64,000 bases of DNA from a virus. Below the pieces are notes generated by a model. That model saw only the letters and a list, made by a program, of their open reading frames with translations. It made no database searches and had not been told where the DNA came from. Both the position numbers and the translations under genes were made by a program. The stretch is from the IMG/VR virus record IMGVR_UViG_3300035199_000184, positions 1 through 64,000 of that record; one strand, written 5' to 3'. Positions 50,566 through 58,947 of this stretch are shown here, piece by piece (within the stretch, counting starts at the first letter, position 1; the number at the start of each line of letters is the position of its first letter).

Positions 50566-50889
50566 CTATTCGTATAATGTTGCGTGTCCGTCTTCGATCA
50601 TCTGTGAATTTATATTGACCCCCTCCTGGTCGTATATTACCGCAAGGTATCTACCGTACTTGCCTTTTTTGTCTTTAATGGTCTGGACCAGTAGGGGTCC
50701 TTTTAGTAGAAGCTCCAGGTGACGAGTGGCCTCGATACCTTCTACTCTTTCTTCACCTCTCTTCTCGGGGGCATCTATTCCGTGCAAACGTAAGCGTTCA
50801 TTCTTATAAATTCCGAGCCCTAGATCAAGGCGAACGTCTACAGTATCTCCGTCCACTACTCGAACTAGATTGGCGTGGTATTCATACAT
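50566..50889 (-). CDS. Thermonuclease (SNase) family protein
   Basis: 107 residues. VVDGDTVDVRLDLG at about 11-24, LRLHGIDAPEKRG near 33-45 and KYGRYLAVIY near 78-87 are the conserved SNase segments; the catalytic Arg/Glu region is present. No signal peptide, so it acts inside the cell. It may help degrade host DNA. It starts just beyond a strong terminator, so readthrough or its own promoter is needed. Confidence 0.82.
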   Translation of the reverse strand: MYEYHANLVRVVDGDTVDVRLDLGLGIYKNERLRLHGIDAPEKRGEERVEGIEATRHLELLLKGPLLVQTIKDKKGKYGRYLAVIYDQEGVNINSQMIEDGHATLYE

Positions 50890-50902
50890 AAGCTGTCGCT
50901 AT

Positions 50903-50941
50903 AAAAAAGGGGGGAGAGGTCTCGTCAGACCGCTTCCCCCC
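50903..50941 (-). terminator. Rho-independent terminator downstream of the capsid-region genes
   Basis: On the minus strand a G-run stem (GGGGGG with CCCCCC, inner GGTCT with AGACC around GACG) is followed by six T (A-run 50903-50908 on the plus strand). It separates the highly expressed capsid and decoration genes from the tail genes. Confidence 0.9.
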
Positions 50942-50983
50942 GGCGCAATTAACCGGGCAGCGTAATCCCGGCGCAACATTACA

Positions 50984-51838
50984 TTACGTTATGACCTGGG
51001 CAAAGGCCCACCAATCAACACCCAAGGTAGCGGCTGTCGCGGTGATACCCTTAGTGGCAAATACCGCCGTCAGAGCCTCGGCGTCGGGGAACGTCGCCGC
51101 TGCGATGTTCGTTCCCGTAACGTATGTCGATTGCTCGACATTATCGACGTATACCTTGATCCGTTTGGAAGTCGCTTCGTCGGGATCGTAGAGGAACCCC
51201 AACTTAACGAACGTATCAGCAACCGGAACAGCCACACCCTCGATGACATCCACCCGAGCCTGACCAGCCGCCTCATAAAAGAAGTCAATGGCATCGCCAT
51301 CGTCCGCTTTAATGTTGAAGCCAATGCCATGATTGGCAGCGGTTGGAATTCCACTCGTGTCGGTGAGTACGTCACCATCGTTTGAACCAGGACCAGCCAG
51401 ACCAGCCAGCATAGAGGCTGCACCATCCGTGATCGTGCTGATCTTCACTCGGCACTCGAATGCCGTCATGTGGGCATCTGCGGTAGTGTCAGAAATTTGA
51501 CCCAACTGCTGCACACCGTCGCCGCATTCGATTCCAGTTTCCTCATTGGCACCAGAAGCGTCCACGAGAATGTTAACCACGCCGCCCTTTTGGTCGGCTG
51601 CACCCAGGATCGTTCCGCCGGTATCGATGTAGCCTACATAATTCAAATCGCCTGAGATTTCAGTATATGTGTTACTGTTATCCACTGACGAGAAATCGTC
51701 TCCGGTCAGGAACAATCTCTTCGTTCCATCAGACGACATGATGTTTCCAGAGACTTGACTCCAGAGACGAGGTGAAAGACCAGAGGTACTCTGGCCTAAA
51801 TGATTAGTAAATAAATTGTGCGGTAAGAAACCAAACAT
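50984..51838 (-). CDS. Capsid decoration or fibre protein, LamG-like fold
   Basis: 284 residues. Beta-sandwich pattern with AFECRVKISTITDGAASML and FVKLGFLYDPDEATSKRIKV followed by VYVDNVEQS, as in Con A-like virion proteins. It follows the capsid gene and shares its transcript, separated by a hairpin, so it is probably abundant on the capsid. Confidence 0.68.
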   Translation of the reverse strand: MFGFLPHNLFTNHLGQSTSGLSPRLWSQVSGNIMSSDGTKRLFLTGDDFSSVDNSNTYTEISGDLNYVGYIDTGGTILGAADQKGGVVNILVDASGANEETGIECGDGVQQLGQISDTTADAHMTAFECRVKISTITDGAASMLAGLAGPGSNDGDVLTDTSGIPTAANHGIGFNIKADDGDAIDFFYEAAGQARVDVIEGVAVPVADTFVKLGFLYDPDEATSKRIKVYVDNVEQSTYVTGTNIAAATFPDAEALTAVFATKGITATAATLGVDWWAFAQVIT

Positions 51839-51878
51839 AGTTTAAACTCCTCCTAAACCACGGAGTTAAAAGTAAATG

Positions 51879-51908
51879 CTAGGGGCTAGCGGAATTGCTA
51901 ACCCCTAG
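51879..51908 (-). terminator. Hairpin between capsid and decoration genes
   Basis: CTAGGGGTTAGC pairs with GCTAGCCCCTAG on the minus strand (12 pairs, one G-U), loop AATTCC, then CATTTACTTTT. The T-run is weak. It probably gives partial termination or mRNA stability, reducing the downstream gene relative to the capsid gene. Confidence 0.65.
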
Positions 51909-51924
51909 CGGTTATCATCTTCTG

Positions 51925-52962
51925 TTACTTGGACCCAACCCACATGGCTCGGCGGTTGTAACAGACATAATTCATCCAGTTATCAATATGGACTTCCCTA
52001 ACGGTATGCTGTTTCGCAGCAGCCTTCGGCTTGTTGCGACGCATATTCGCACCCTTCTTGACGACGGGGCGGAAGTATTTCCAATTGATGCCGTACAGCG
52101 GATCGGAGGTGTCGTTGCTTTCCAAGTAGGGAACCCACTTGACCGGCACACCACCGATAACAGTCGAGTTAATGTACTTCGCCACATCAGTACCAAGATT
52201 ATCATTGCGAGTTTCCGCCAGTCGCTCCAGCGGCTCTTGCACTCGGTACGTGGTGTAGATACAGTGACTCGGGGACGAGAATCCGAGCTCCGGGTGCGGA
52301 ACGGGCGGGGTGAACTTGGTGAAGGCCAAGGATTTCTTTACCTTCTTTACCAAGTCGTCCGTAGCCACGTTAGTGTACCCAAACGTCCAGTTTTTCCAGC
52401 GGGGGTAGGTATCAGCATCGACACCCGCCGCACCGGCGGTAAAACCAGTAGGATCGCCACCATTAAAGCCACCGCCGACCGTGGTCGTGGCGTCTTTCTG
52501 AATCCAGAACGGGATGCCCATCGGGCGCGTGTCCGTGGTTCCAGTCGGTGCCGACCAAAGATTCTCTTCATTCAGTTCGGCCATATCGCTGAGTGCATCG
52601 TGCTCACGCAGGACGAGCTCTTTGATAATGGTCTCTTTATCGCTTTGAAACAAGTCTTCGTAGATATCATAGCTAAAATTGGTAGTCTGCATAGCCCACG
52701 GGACTGCTGCGTTCACGGTGACATCTTCCACAGCCGTAATGTCCTGGGCGAACATTCCGGTGTTTCGGGAGTTACCTGTATTTTTATGCTTGATGCGGAA
52801 GGCAATATCCTTGCCGCCTCTTTCCTGCACGTTTTTGTCGGTGATAATCGACGACGCGATATACTCTTGATGCTCAAGGGACAGGTCTGTCCACTTATGA
52901 CGCTTAAAGAGCGATAATGTCAAATTGACAAAATCGTCGATTTGGTCTGGTGTCAAAGCCAT
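51925..52962 (-). CDS. Major capsid protein
   Basis: 345 residues. It lies downstream of scaffold and portal genes and upstream of decoration genes. Features include an early helical region (DFVNLTLSLFKRHKW), an E-loop-like region and a C-terminal aromatic end (MNYVCYNRRAMWVG). Size and context fit the HK97-fold capsid protein of a podophage. No cleavage site or prohead protease is evident nearby. Confidence 0.8.
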   Translation of the reverse strand: MALTPDQIDDFVNLTLSLFKRHKWTDLSLEHQEYIASSIITDKNVQERGGKDIAFRIKHKNTGNSRNTGMFAQDITAVEDVTVNAAVPWAMQTTNFSYDIYEDLFQSDKETIIKELVLREHDALSDMAELNEENLWSAPTGTTDTRPMGIPFWIQKDATTTVGGGFNGGDPTGFTAGAAGVDADTYPRWKNWTFGYTNVATDDLVKKVKKSLAFTKFTPPVPHPELGFSSPSHCIYTTYRVQEPLERLAETRNDNLGTDVAKYINSTVIGGVPVKWVPYLESNDTSDPLYGINWKYFRPVVKKGANMRRNKPKAAAKQHTVREVHIDNWMNYVCYNRRAMWVGSK

Positions 52963-53050
52963 CTTGTAATTCCTTCTACAATGTAGGGCTAGTTAGTAAG
53001 TACCGTCGTTAGCGAAAACAGATCGCCAAGTCAGGTAAACGAATAAAATG

Positions 53051-53464
53051 TTAAGTACTACGCTTCTTTTCTTTTTCTAAAATCAATCTGGCCTGTTCTG
53101 CCTTGCGGTCCATAGTCTTACCTTGGTCCGTCCAGCTAGACAACCGGCGATCCGCTGGATCCGGCCTGCGTGTGGCCTTGGCGTAGTCGGCCCTGGCTCG
53201 AGCAGTTCGATCTTCCGGCGTCTCTGCCGCTCTAATTCTTTTTTTCGCCCTCGCCTCGACTGCGGCCTTCTGGGCATTTCGTCTGGCAGTTGCCGCTGCT
53301 GTCTTTTGTGCGGCGGTTGGCTTGCCTCGGAACTTGGCTTCGGATAACTTCTGTTTGGCCGTTTTCTTGCCGGCCTGCCGGCCCGCCGCGCGGGCAGCCT
53401 TAGCAGCCGCCAGCTTCTTTCTCGGGGATGAGCCGGGGATGTCTTCATAGCCGGGATTTGGCAT
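53051..53464 (-). CDS. Small highly basic Ala/Lys/Arg-rich protein 1
   Basis: 137 residues, strongly basic and Ala-rich throughout (LAAAKAARAAGRQAGKKTAK). The end (AEQARLILEKEKKRST) resembles the end of basic protein 3. Histone-like composition and position between scaffold and capsid suggest a DNA-condensing or internal head protein; function is not known. Confidence 0.65.
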   Translation of the reverse strand: MPNPGYEDIPGSSPRKKLAAAKAARAAGRQAGKKTAKQKLSEAKFRGKPTAAQKTAAATARRNAQKAAVEARAKKRIRAAETPEDRTARARADYAKATRRPDPADRRLSSWTDQGKTMDRKAEQARLILEKEKKRST

Positions 53465-53490
53465 TGTGCTTTCCTTGTGTTTAGCTTGTA

Positions 53491-53808
53491 TTAGCCACTG
53501 CGTCCGCGAAAGCCAGTTAAATCTTCTAGGTCTTTAGTTCTCTTTGTCCACTTCTGCGATTTCAACCGTCTGCCGGCCTCGGCTTGGTTTTTATCCATAC
53601 TGTCTCCTGGGGCAGCCTCAGTTTTCTTTTTCGTTGTTTTCTGTTTCTTTGACGCAGGGGCTGCCCTCGCTCGCTCCTCTCCAGGTTTCCTGTCTTCCTG
53701 CTGCTGCCTTTGCCAATCCGTGGTTCCAGAGTCATCTGCTGGAATGTCTGTTCTCTCCGTCTTCACCATCAGTTTCTTTACGTACTTCGGTTTTTTCTTA
53801 GCCGCCAT
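53491..53808 (-). CDS. Small highly basic protein 2
   Basis: 105 residues, Lys/Arg-rich at both ends (KKKPKYVKKLMVKTERTD and KKTEAAPGDS). No folded domain evident. It forms a set with its two neighbours. Confidence 0.62.
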   Translation of the reverse strand: MAAKKKPKYVKKLMVKTERTDIPADDSGTTDWQRQQQEDRKPGEERARAAPASKKQKTTKKKTEAAPGDSMDKNQAEAGRRLKSQKWTKRTKDLEDLTGFRGRSG

Positions 53809-53850
53809 TGCGTTTTCCTTGCTGTTGAGCTTTATGTTATCTTGCGTTAT

Positions 53851-54348
53851 TTAACCGCCGCTCTGCTTACGTTCTCGTTCTAAAATCAATCTGGCCTTTT
53901 CTGCCTTGCTAGCCATTCTGTCTTCGACATCCATTTTAATTTTAGCCGTTCTCGCTTGTTCAGCGATTCCAGAACGACGCTTGGGCGCGGCGGCCTTCCT
54001 GGCAGGGTCTGGGCCACTTTCTGCCTTACCTAGCACACCTTGGCGTGGGGTAAGCCGGTTCGCCAATGTATCAGCAGGACCAATTCGTCCCGGTTTGCCA
54101 GTTATAGGACCTCTTTCCCCGTATCTTTTCGAAGAAGTTCGACCGGCGGCTGCCTTGGCGGCAGCGGCCTTTCTGTCTCTCGCCCTTTGAGCAGTGGCGT
54201 CTGACTTTGCTTTTCGGCTGGCCGCCGCTTCCTCTATCTTTTGTTTCTGACCTTTAGGATAGGCCTTGGCTTGAGCCCTTTTTTCTTTGCTTGTTAACTC
54301 TCTCTGCTTACCCGCAAAAAGGGCGTCTTCATCTCGTTGATTTGCCAT
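53851..54348 (-). CDS. Small highly basic Ala/Lys/Arg-rich protein 3
   Basis: 165 residues, basic and Ala-rich (RDRKAAAAKAAAGRTSSKRY), ending AEKARLILERERKQSGG, close to the end of basic protein 1. Low complexity resembles histone H1 tails. Probable virion or packaging-related DNA-binding protein. Confidence 0.65.
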   Translation of the reverse strand: MANQRDEDALFAGKQRELTSKEKRAQAKAYPKGQKQKIEEAAASRKAKSDATAQRARDRKAAAAKAAAGRTSSKRYGERGPITGKPGRIGPADTLANRLTPRQGVLGKAESGPDPARKAAAPKRRSGIAEQARTAKIKMDVEDRMASKAEKARLILERERKQSGG

Positions 54349-54378
54349 GATCTATGTTTTCCTTTGTTGAGCCCTGTG

Positions 54379-55407
54379 TTAATTCTTGAAGAACTCTTCG
54401 AATCGTGGGTCAGAAGCGATGTCCTCGACCGACCGTTCCTTGGTCTGCTGTGTGGCCGAGGGTGCGGACGCCTTAGCGGAACCAACAGGACGACGCCTGT
54501 TAGACTGCTGCTGTACCTTGCGGGAGACATCCTTAGCAGCCCGACCGCGAAGATCGGTGCCGAACTCCATGTTGAGCGCAAGCTCGGCTAGTGCCTTATC
54601 GGACGGCAGGTGGGGTTCCTTGCCCTCCCTGACAGCTTGCTGGACCATGCCATTAGCAATGACATCCATGGCGTTCCAGAGCTTCTCCCTATTAGCGTCA
54701 TGTTCCTTGCTAATGTTTGTGAACTTGCCGTCTTCGAACGTCTGTCCGAATAGGCTCTCATCGAGAGTGTCGGCAAGGCTATGAAAGTCTGCCGCCTGCC
54801 GGTCGAGGTCATCTTGTTGTTGTCTCTCGACAAGATGTTCCATTTGAGAGCGGAGCTCCTCAGAATGCTGCTTCTCCGTCATGACCGCTTCATGCTGGTC
54901 TCTTAGAAGATCGAGGACATCATCCTCGTATCCAGCTTCTCTGAGAGTCTCAACCCGCTCATTAAACTTCCCTGTGAGGTCCTCAGGAGAGTCCTCCTCT
55001 GAGGACGAAGATTCCTCGGAGGTCTCTTCGGGTGTTTCTTTGGTTAATTCTTCGTCGCCCACTTCGGCGAACTTCTTTGAGAACGCATTTGCGGCGGCGT
55101 TGAATGACGCCTCGGAGTCGAAGTCCGATATGTCGAGTCCGTATGCCTCGGAAATCTCTCGGGCGTCGTCGCCGGCCCAGTCAGGCGACTGATCCGTCTC
55201 AGGCTTTTCGGGTTCAGGCTCTGGGTCCGTGTTCTCTTCGGCAGCGGGCTCCTCAGGAGCAGCTTCCGAAGCTTCTATCATATCGGGGTCTTCGCCACGA
55301 GCGATAGCCATCTCCCGCTCGGAGAGTTCAAATTCGCTGTTGGCCTGAGCGACTTCGGGGCTGTCAACTTCTTCTGCCACGGCTTGTTGTGTGCTTTCTT
55401 CTGACAT
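54379..55407 (-). CDS. Scaffolding protein
   Basis: 342 residues. Very acidic N-terminal half (Glu/Asp with Pro and Ser), coiled-coil middle (EELRSQMEHLVERQQQDDLD) and a basic C-terminus. This layout and its place just upstream of the capsid gene are those of internal scaffolds of podophages. Confidence 0.78.
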   Translation of the reverse strand: MSEESTQQAVAEEVDSPEVAQANSEFELSEREMAIARGEDPDMIEASEAAPEEPAAEENTDPEPEPEKPETDQSPDWAGDDAREISEAYGLDISDFDSEASFNAAANAFSKKFAEVGDEELTKETPEETSEESSSSEEDSPEDLTGKFNERVETLREAGYEDDVLDLLRDQHEAVMTEKQHSEELRSQMEHLVERQQQDDLDRQAADFHSLADTLDESLFGQTFEDGKFTNISKEHDANREKLWNAMDVIANGMVQQAVREGKEPHLPSDKALAELALNMEFGTDLRGRAAKDVSRKVQQQSNRRRPVGSAKASAPSATQQTKERSVEDIASDPRFEEFFKN

Positions 55408-55448
55408 TATTGCGCGCCTCGTAATGTTGTTGCTGGGTAATGTTGCTA

Positions 55449-55471
55449 AGAGAGACTAACAGGCTCTCTCT
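55449..55471 (-). other. Hairpin in the scaffold leader
   Basis: AGAGAGA pairs with TCTCTCT on the minus strand around a nine-base loop, 42-64 bases before the scaffold start. No T-run follows. It may be an RNase III-type processing site of the late transcript. Confidence 0.5.
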
Positions 55472-55563
55472 AAGAAATTATTCTATCAGACAAACGTAAA
55501 CACCGAAACTCCAAAGATAGACGGCAGTTAGGTGTGTGACCAGAGAGTCATCGTGGTAGGACC

Positions 55564-55827
55564 TTAGCTCTTATAGATGAAAACTGGAGTGTACTCTCCC
55601 ACCCAGGCCCCAATGATATTGAACTGGAAATACTCCTCTGCGGCTTCCCGGCTCAGGTCCTTCATGAGTATTTCAATACACTTCTCGTAGTCGTAGGCAA
55701 CCACAGGCTCCTGGCCGAACCGATGACAGGTTCCAATAATGGCGTTTTCAAACCCGTCCGCAAGTATGGCATCGGGGTTCTGCTCGGCAATACTAGCCAG
55801 GAACTGGGTCGCGTTTTCAGTTGTCAT
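55564..55827 (-). CDS. Conserved small phage protein, unknown function
   Basis: 87 residues. The pattern VVAYDYEKCIEILMKD, then EYFQFNIIGAWVGEYTPVF is a small family present in many phages, sometimes near structural genes, without known function. GGTGAGGAT precedes the start. First gene of the late transcript after the structured leader. Confidence 0.75.
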   Translation of the reverse strand: MTTENATQFLASIAEQNPDAILADGFENAIIGTCHRFGQEPVVAYDYEKCIEILMKDLSREAAEEYFQFNIIGAWVGEYTPVFIYKS

Positions 55828-56111
55828 ATCCTCACCTTTTCCTCTGTTGGAACAGATCAGAGTGCAGTAAGCCCTAGTAGACTTAATACACCCTGCCGAG
55901 AAAGGGAATCCCCTCCGCCGGAACGAGTCGTCGCTTGGTCGCCCTCCGTGTTTTTAACGTGGTATCCTCCGCCCACCGCAGTGGGTCCATCCACGCCCCT
56001 GACGGAAGACCACCAGGGGAGCGACTCAACACATGGATTAGACGACACTGGCACTACGCCACCCCCGTCTAGTACGCCATGACCGTACAATTAAATTTTA
56101 CCGACGTCGGA
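55828..56111 (-). ncRNA. Long structured leader of the late transcript or separate ncRNA
   Basis: About 280 bases without a credible gene. Pairings: GTCGCT (55930-55935) with AGCGAC (56020-56025) enclose CCCCTG/CAGGGG (55996-56001, 56014-56019) and CCCAC/GTGGG (55972-55985). Upstream, TAGACG (56039-56044) pairs with CGTCTA (56066-56071) around TGGC/GCCA. A 77-codon frame crosses it but has composition dictated by the stems. It could be a leader riboswitch-like element, a packaging-type RNA or simple UTR. Confidence 0.5.
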
Positions 56112-56139
56112 ATAGTAGCATACTTGGGAACCTTGACAA
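56112..56139 (-). promoter_or_regulatory. Sigma-70-like promoter for late genes
   Basis: On the minus strand TTGTCA (56134-56139) and TACTAT (56112-56117) are 16 bases apart, with TGC before the -10 as an extended -10. Transcription would start near 56105 and run through the structured leader into the scaffold and capsid genes. Confidence 0.65.
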
Positions 56140-56160
56140 GCCCCCTAAATGAAAACATTA

Positions 56161-56604
56161 CTACGTCGGTTTTCCGTACTGGTCAAGTACCCTCTGTTTG
56201 GCCTTCTCTAGGTCCAGCGGACTGAGGGCCTTTCCGCTGTGAGGGTTCTTATCGAAGAACCCTCTGGCCCGGACGTACTTCTCACGTTCCCGCTCAGACT
56301 CGAATACAGCGTTGTAGAACGTGGGCTCGTGGGGATCAGGGACGAACTCGACGTCGTGGTTCCCTAGGCGGGCATGTTCACGCCAATCATCTACAGATGA
56401 CTCAGGACACCCCATAGCTGACGAAACGGTCTTAGGCGTAGAGCTAGAGGGCTCCTTGATGGTCCTGCGGATGTTACCTCCCTCATGGAAGCGTCTGGCC
56501 CACTCGCCATTATCTAGCTCAAGGAACCCGTCCTTGGCTCGCATCATCGTGTCGTAGTCCACTTCGATGATCTCACCGCAGTCCTTGCGGAACTTGTACG
56601 TCAT
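56161..56604 (-). CDS. Phage protein of the packaging module, unknown function
   Basis: 147 residues. N-terminus MTYKFRKDCGEIIEVDYDTM, a middle Ser/Thr-rich segment (KEPSSSTPKTVSSAMG) and a charged helical C-terminus. Similar layouts occur in small proteins beside portal genes. Overlaps the next gene start by four bases. Confidence 0.62.
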   Translation of the reverse strand: MTYKFRKDCGEIIEVDYDTMMRAKDGFLELDNGEWARRFHEGGNIRRTIKEPSSSTPKTVSSAMGCPESSVDDWREHARLGNHDVEFVPDPHEPTFYNAVFESEREREKYVRARGFFDKNPHSGKALSPLDLEKAKQRVLDQYGKPT

Positions 56605-56903
56605 AACTCAATTCTCCCATGTCTTAGCTCATGTCTGACGATCTCCTCGAATTCCAGTCCCCGCCTCACGCCGGCCTCGGCAATACGGTCAGGGTCTCCC
56701 AGGCCGGATTTCCGTAGACGCTCCTTATGGTACTCACGGATTTCGAGACACTTCTTGCGTATGTGCTCCTGGACTAGCTCGTGATCCCCCTCAAGCGGGA
56801 CGAGCTTTACGTTGCGATCACGGCCTTCGAGTCTCAATAGAGCACGGTACACCTCATCAGGTGTTTCTTCCATGCCGTAGAGGCTATTCTCCAGGCTCGC
56901 CAT
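56601..56903 (-). CDS. Small helical protein downstream of portal
   Basis: 100 residues, helical and charged (LVQEHIRKKCLEIREYHKER, then DRIAEAGVRRGLEFEEIVRH). Nine bases separate it from the portal stop. Function unknown; assembly or packaging accessory by position. Confidence 0.6.
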   Translation of the reverse strand: MASLENSLYGMEETPDEVYRALLRLEGRDRNVKLVPLEGDHELVQEHIRKKCLEIREYHKERLRKSGLGDPDRIAEAGVRRGLEFEEIVRHELRHGRIEL

Positions 56904-56912
56904 TTCGCAATC

Positions 56913-58754
56913 CTAGGCGACAGGAACTTCTTCTTGCGGTGCACCTTCTGGTCCCGGACCATTGATTGGCCCCAGTTCCTGTTCTGCATTACTGGAGATG
57001 TTGTGCCTGATACTCTCATTCGGGGTGCTTGGCGGCTTGGCTCCAGCCCCTTGAGGACCGTTGCCCATCTGTGTATTATCAATCCCGCCCTCGAATGTGA
57101 TGACCTCTTTAAGTCGAGGCTCATTAGTGAGTTCAGAGTATAGTTCAACTAGGCGTTGCAAGTCAATTCGACCCCCAGACGCTTGGAGGGATTCCTGATG
57201 CTGTGCTATCAAGCCGACCACTTCGACTATGCTTCCGATACGATCCTTGGGACTTTTGTAGCTCATGGAGTAGACATCGATGTCCATGTTGTAGTCAAAG
57301 AAGTCGCCCTCCCGGTATTCCGGGGTCCAGTCAGCCTTGATGATCACGTCCTTCATGCCCTCGATGGCATACTCACCTGGAGTGGATCGGACGTTATCGT
57401 GCCACAACATGAACCCCAGGTCCCGAATCAGCCCCTGAGTTCCCTTGATGACACGGTGCTGCATCTGCGCTTCCTTCTTGGAAGCGTGACGGGCGACAAG
57501 CTGCTCCTGGCGGGCTGTCGGAGCAGACGCCCCCAGGCCTGCCTGAAGTTGGAGATTGCCCGCCATGCGGTCGAACATTTGAATGACGCCCTGAAGAAAT
57601 CCTTGGTTCTCAGCGTCAACCCCACCGATCTGGACATCCCGTAGCTCACCGTTCTCCTGGACCTTCACCCAGGCGTCATCTCCGGCCCGCTGCACTGCCT
57701 GGGCGTCCTGGTGGGAAGCCGGTGGGTACGTGTGGATGCGACGAGCGGAACGGGCCCGCTTGCCCTGCTTGCGGATGATGTTGTTCGCCAACTTAGACAG
57801 GTTGTTCAGATGCCCGGCTGGACTGGACGGCATGATGTTCTCAGGCACGTCATTGAACGACAGAATGTGGTACGGGCCGAACTCCGGGCCGTTCCATTCC
57901 ATCTCGGCAAGCGGCGCATGCCGGTTCTCGAAACGTTTGACATGGTCCATGGCGAACGTGTAAATCTTGCCATCACGGGGAATCCAGATGTCCATGAGGT
58001 CGATCATGGGCTCGTACTCGTCTGGATCAGTAACCTGTCCGCGACTGATTAGCTCCAAGCGGGACTCCTCTTGCTGGAACTTCGATGTCGGCGAGAGCTC
58101 TTTGGTTACCTTCTGATCGTACATATTTGAATCTTTAAGGGCATTGAACGGCACCCGGTAGCTGTCACCGGCCCACTGAATCTCGGACCACTTCTTCGCA
58201 CCGGTGTCGAAGACGAAGTTATCCAAGGCCACATTACTGGCAAAGGGCTTGCCTGGGTCCATCCAGAGGTCCTGCTCGATCTCCACCTGACCCGAGTCGG
58301 CCATGTGCACTTTGACGATACCAACACAGAAGAACGCATCCAGCACCCAACGGCGAATTGTCTCTTCGAGTTGGATTTCCTTCATTAAATTGTTGCAAGC
58401 CTGCTCGAACGTCGTAGCGAAGTGCCGCATCTGCTCGTACTCTGTGGTGATCAGAATACGGGGCGTGTTTGCGGCTAGGCTCATGGTGTACGCCTCGACT
58501 GCCTGATTCATCAGGTTGAGGTATATCTCATGACGGGGACCTGTACCGGTGCCGTACGAGGAGCCGGCATACTCTTCTACTAGAGTGTGCATTAGTCGGC
58601 GGAACGGTTCCAGCTTCTTATAAGAACCCGATACGGCTGTCATGAGACGGCCCCTGGTCTCTTCGTCCTTCATTCCCTTCGGCTTGAAGTCATCCCCTCG
58701 GCCTGCGCCCATCTGGCCTCGATAGTCCTTATCGCCTGTATATTTACCTTCCAT
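56913..58754 (-). CDS. Portal protein
   Basis: 613 residues, usual podophage portal length. After a polar start come ALTYGTG-like helices (MNQAVEAYTMSLAANTPRIL), a central region and a Gln-rich C-terminal helix (MAGNLQLQAGLGAS, then ARQEQLVARHASKKEAQM). It lies directly after the terminase genes. Twelve copies should form the DNA channel at one vertex. Confidence 0.8.
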   Translation of the reverse strand: MEGKYTGDKDYRGQMGAGRGDDFKPKGMKDEETRGRLMTAVSGSYKKLEPFRRLMHTLVEEYAGSSYGTGTGPRHEIYLNLMNQAVEAYTMSLAANTPRILITTEYEQMRHFATTFEQACNNLMKEIQLEETIRRWVLDAFFCVGIVKVHMADSGQVEIEQDLWMDPGKPFASNVALDNFVFDTGAKKWSEIQWAGDSYRVPFNALKDSNMYDQKVTKELSPTSKFQQEESRLELISRGQVTDPDEYEPMIDLMDIWIPRDGKIYTFAMDHVKRFENRHAPLAEMEWNGPEFGPYHILSFNDVPENIMPSSPAGHLNNLSKLANNIIRKQGKRARSARRIHTYPPASHQDAQAVQRAGDDAWVKVQENGELRDVQIGGVDAENQGFLQGVIQMFDRMAGNLQLQAGLGASAPTARQEQLVARHASKKEAQMQHRVIKGTQGLIRDLGFMLWHDNVRSTPGEYAIEGMKDVIIKADWTPEYREGDFFDYNMDIDVYSMSYKSPKDRIGSIVEVVGLIAQHQESLQASGGRIDLQRLVELYSELTNEPRLKEVITFEGGIDNTQMGNGPQGAGAKPPSTPNESIRHNISSNAEQELGPINGPGPEGAPQEEVPVA

Positions 58755-58947
58755 GGCTTACTCCTGGTTTGTCTTGCCCCTTACAGACAAGGTCGTCGGG
58801 GTGATGTATATTCTCCCCCACGGCGTCTCGTTCTGCCATGAGGTGTACCTTACTTTTTGATCCCGGCCTGAGCTCCGTTGGGGAACTGGCAGGGAGAATA
58901 ATCTTCTGTCTTTCTTCGTCGTAAACTGGTTCGCTTCTCAAGTCCAT
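58744..58947 (-). CDS. Small protein between terminase and portal
   Basis: 67 residues, polar and charged. It overlaps the terminase stop by ten bases and the portal start by eleven, which suggests tight coupling. No motif. Role unknown. Confidence 0.58.
   Translation of the reverse strand: MDLRSEPVYDEERQKIILPASSPTELRPGSKSKVHLMAERDAVGENIHHPDDLVCKGQDKPGVSHGR

Noticed and set aside
51895-52917. Plus-strand 340-codon open frame opposite the capsid gene
   Set aside because: It is the mirror of the capsid gene, has no ribosome-binding site or domain, and its composition follows from the capsid codons.
55857-56090. 77-codon minus-strand frame in the late leader
   Set aside because: Composition (Gly/Val/Ser) is set by the RNA stems, no ribosome-binding site precedes it and it covers the structured helices.
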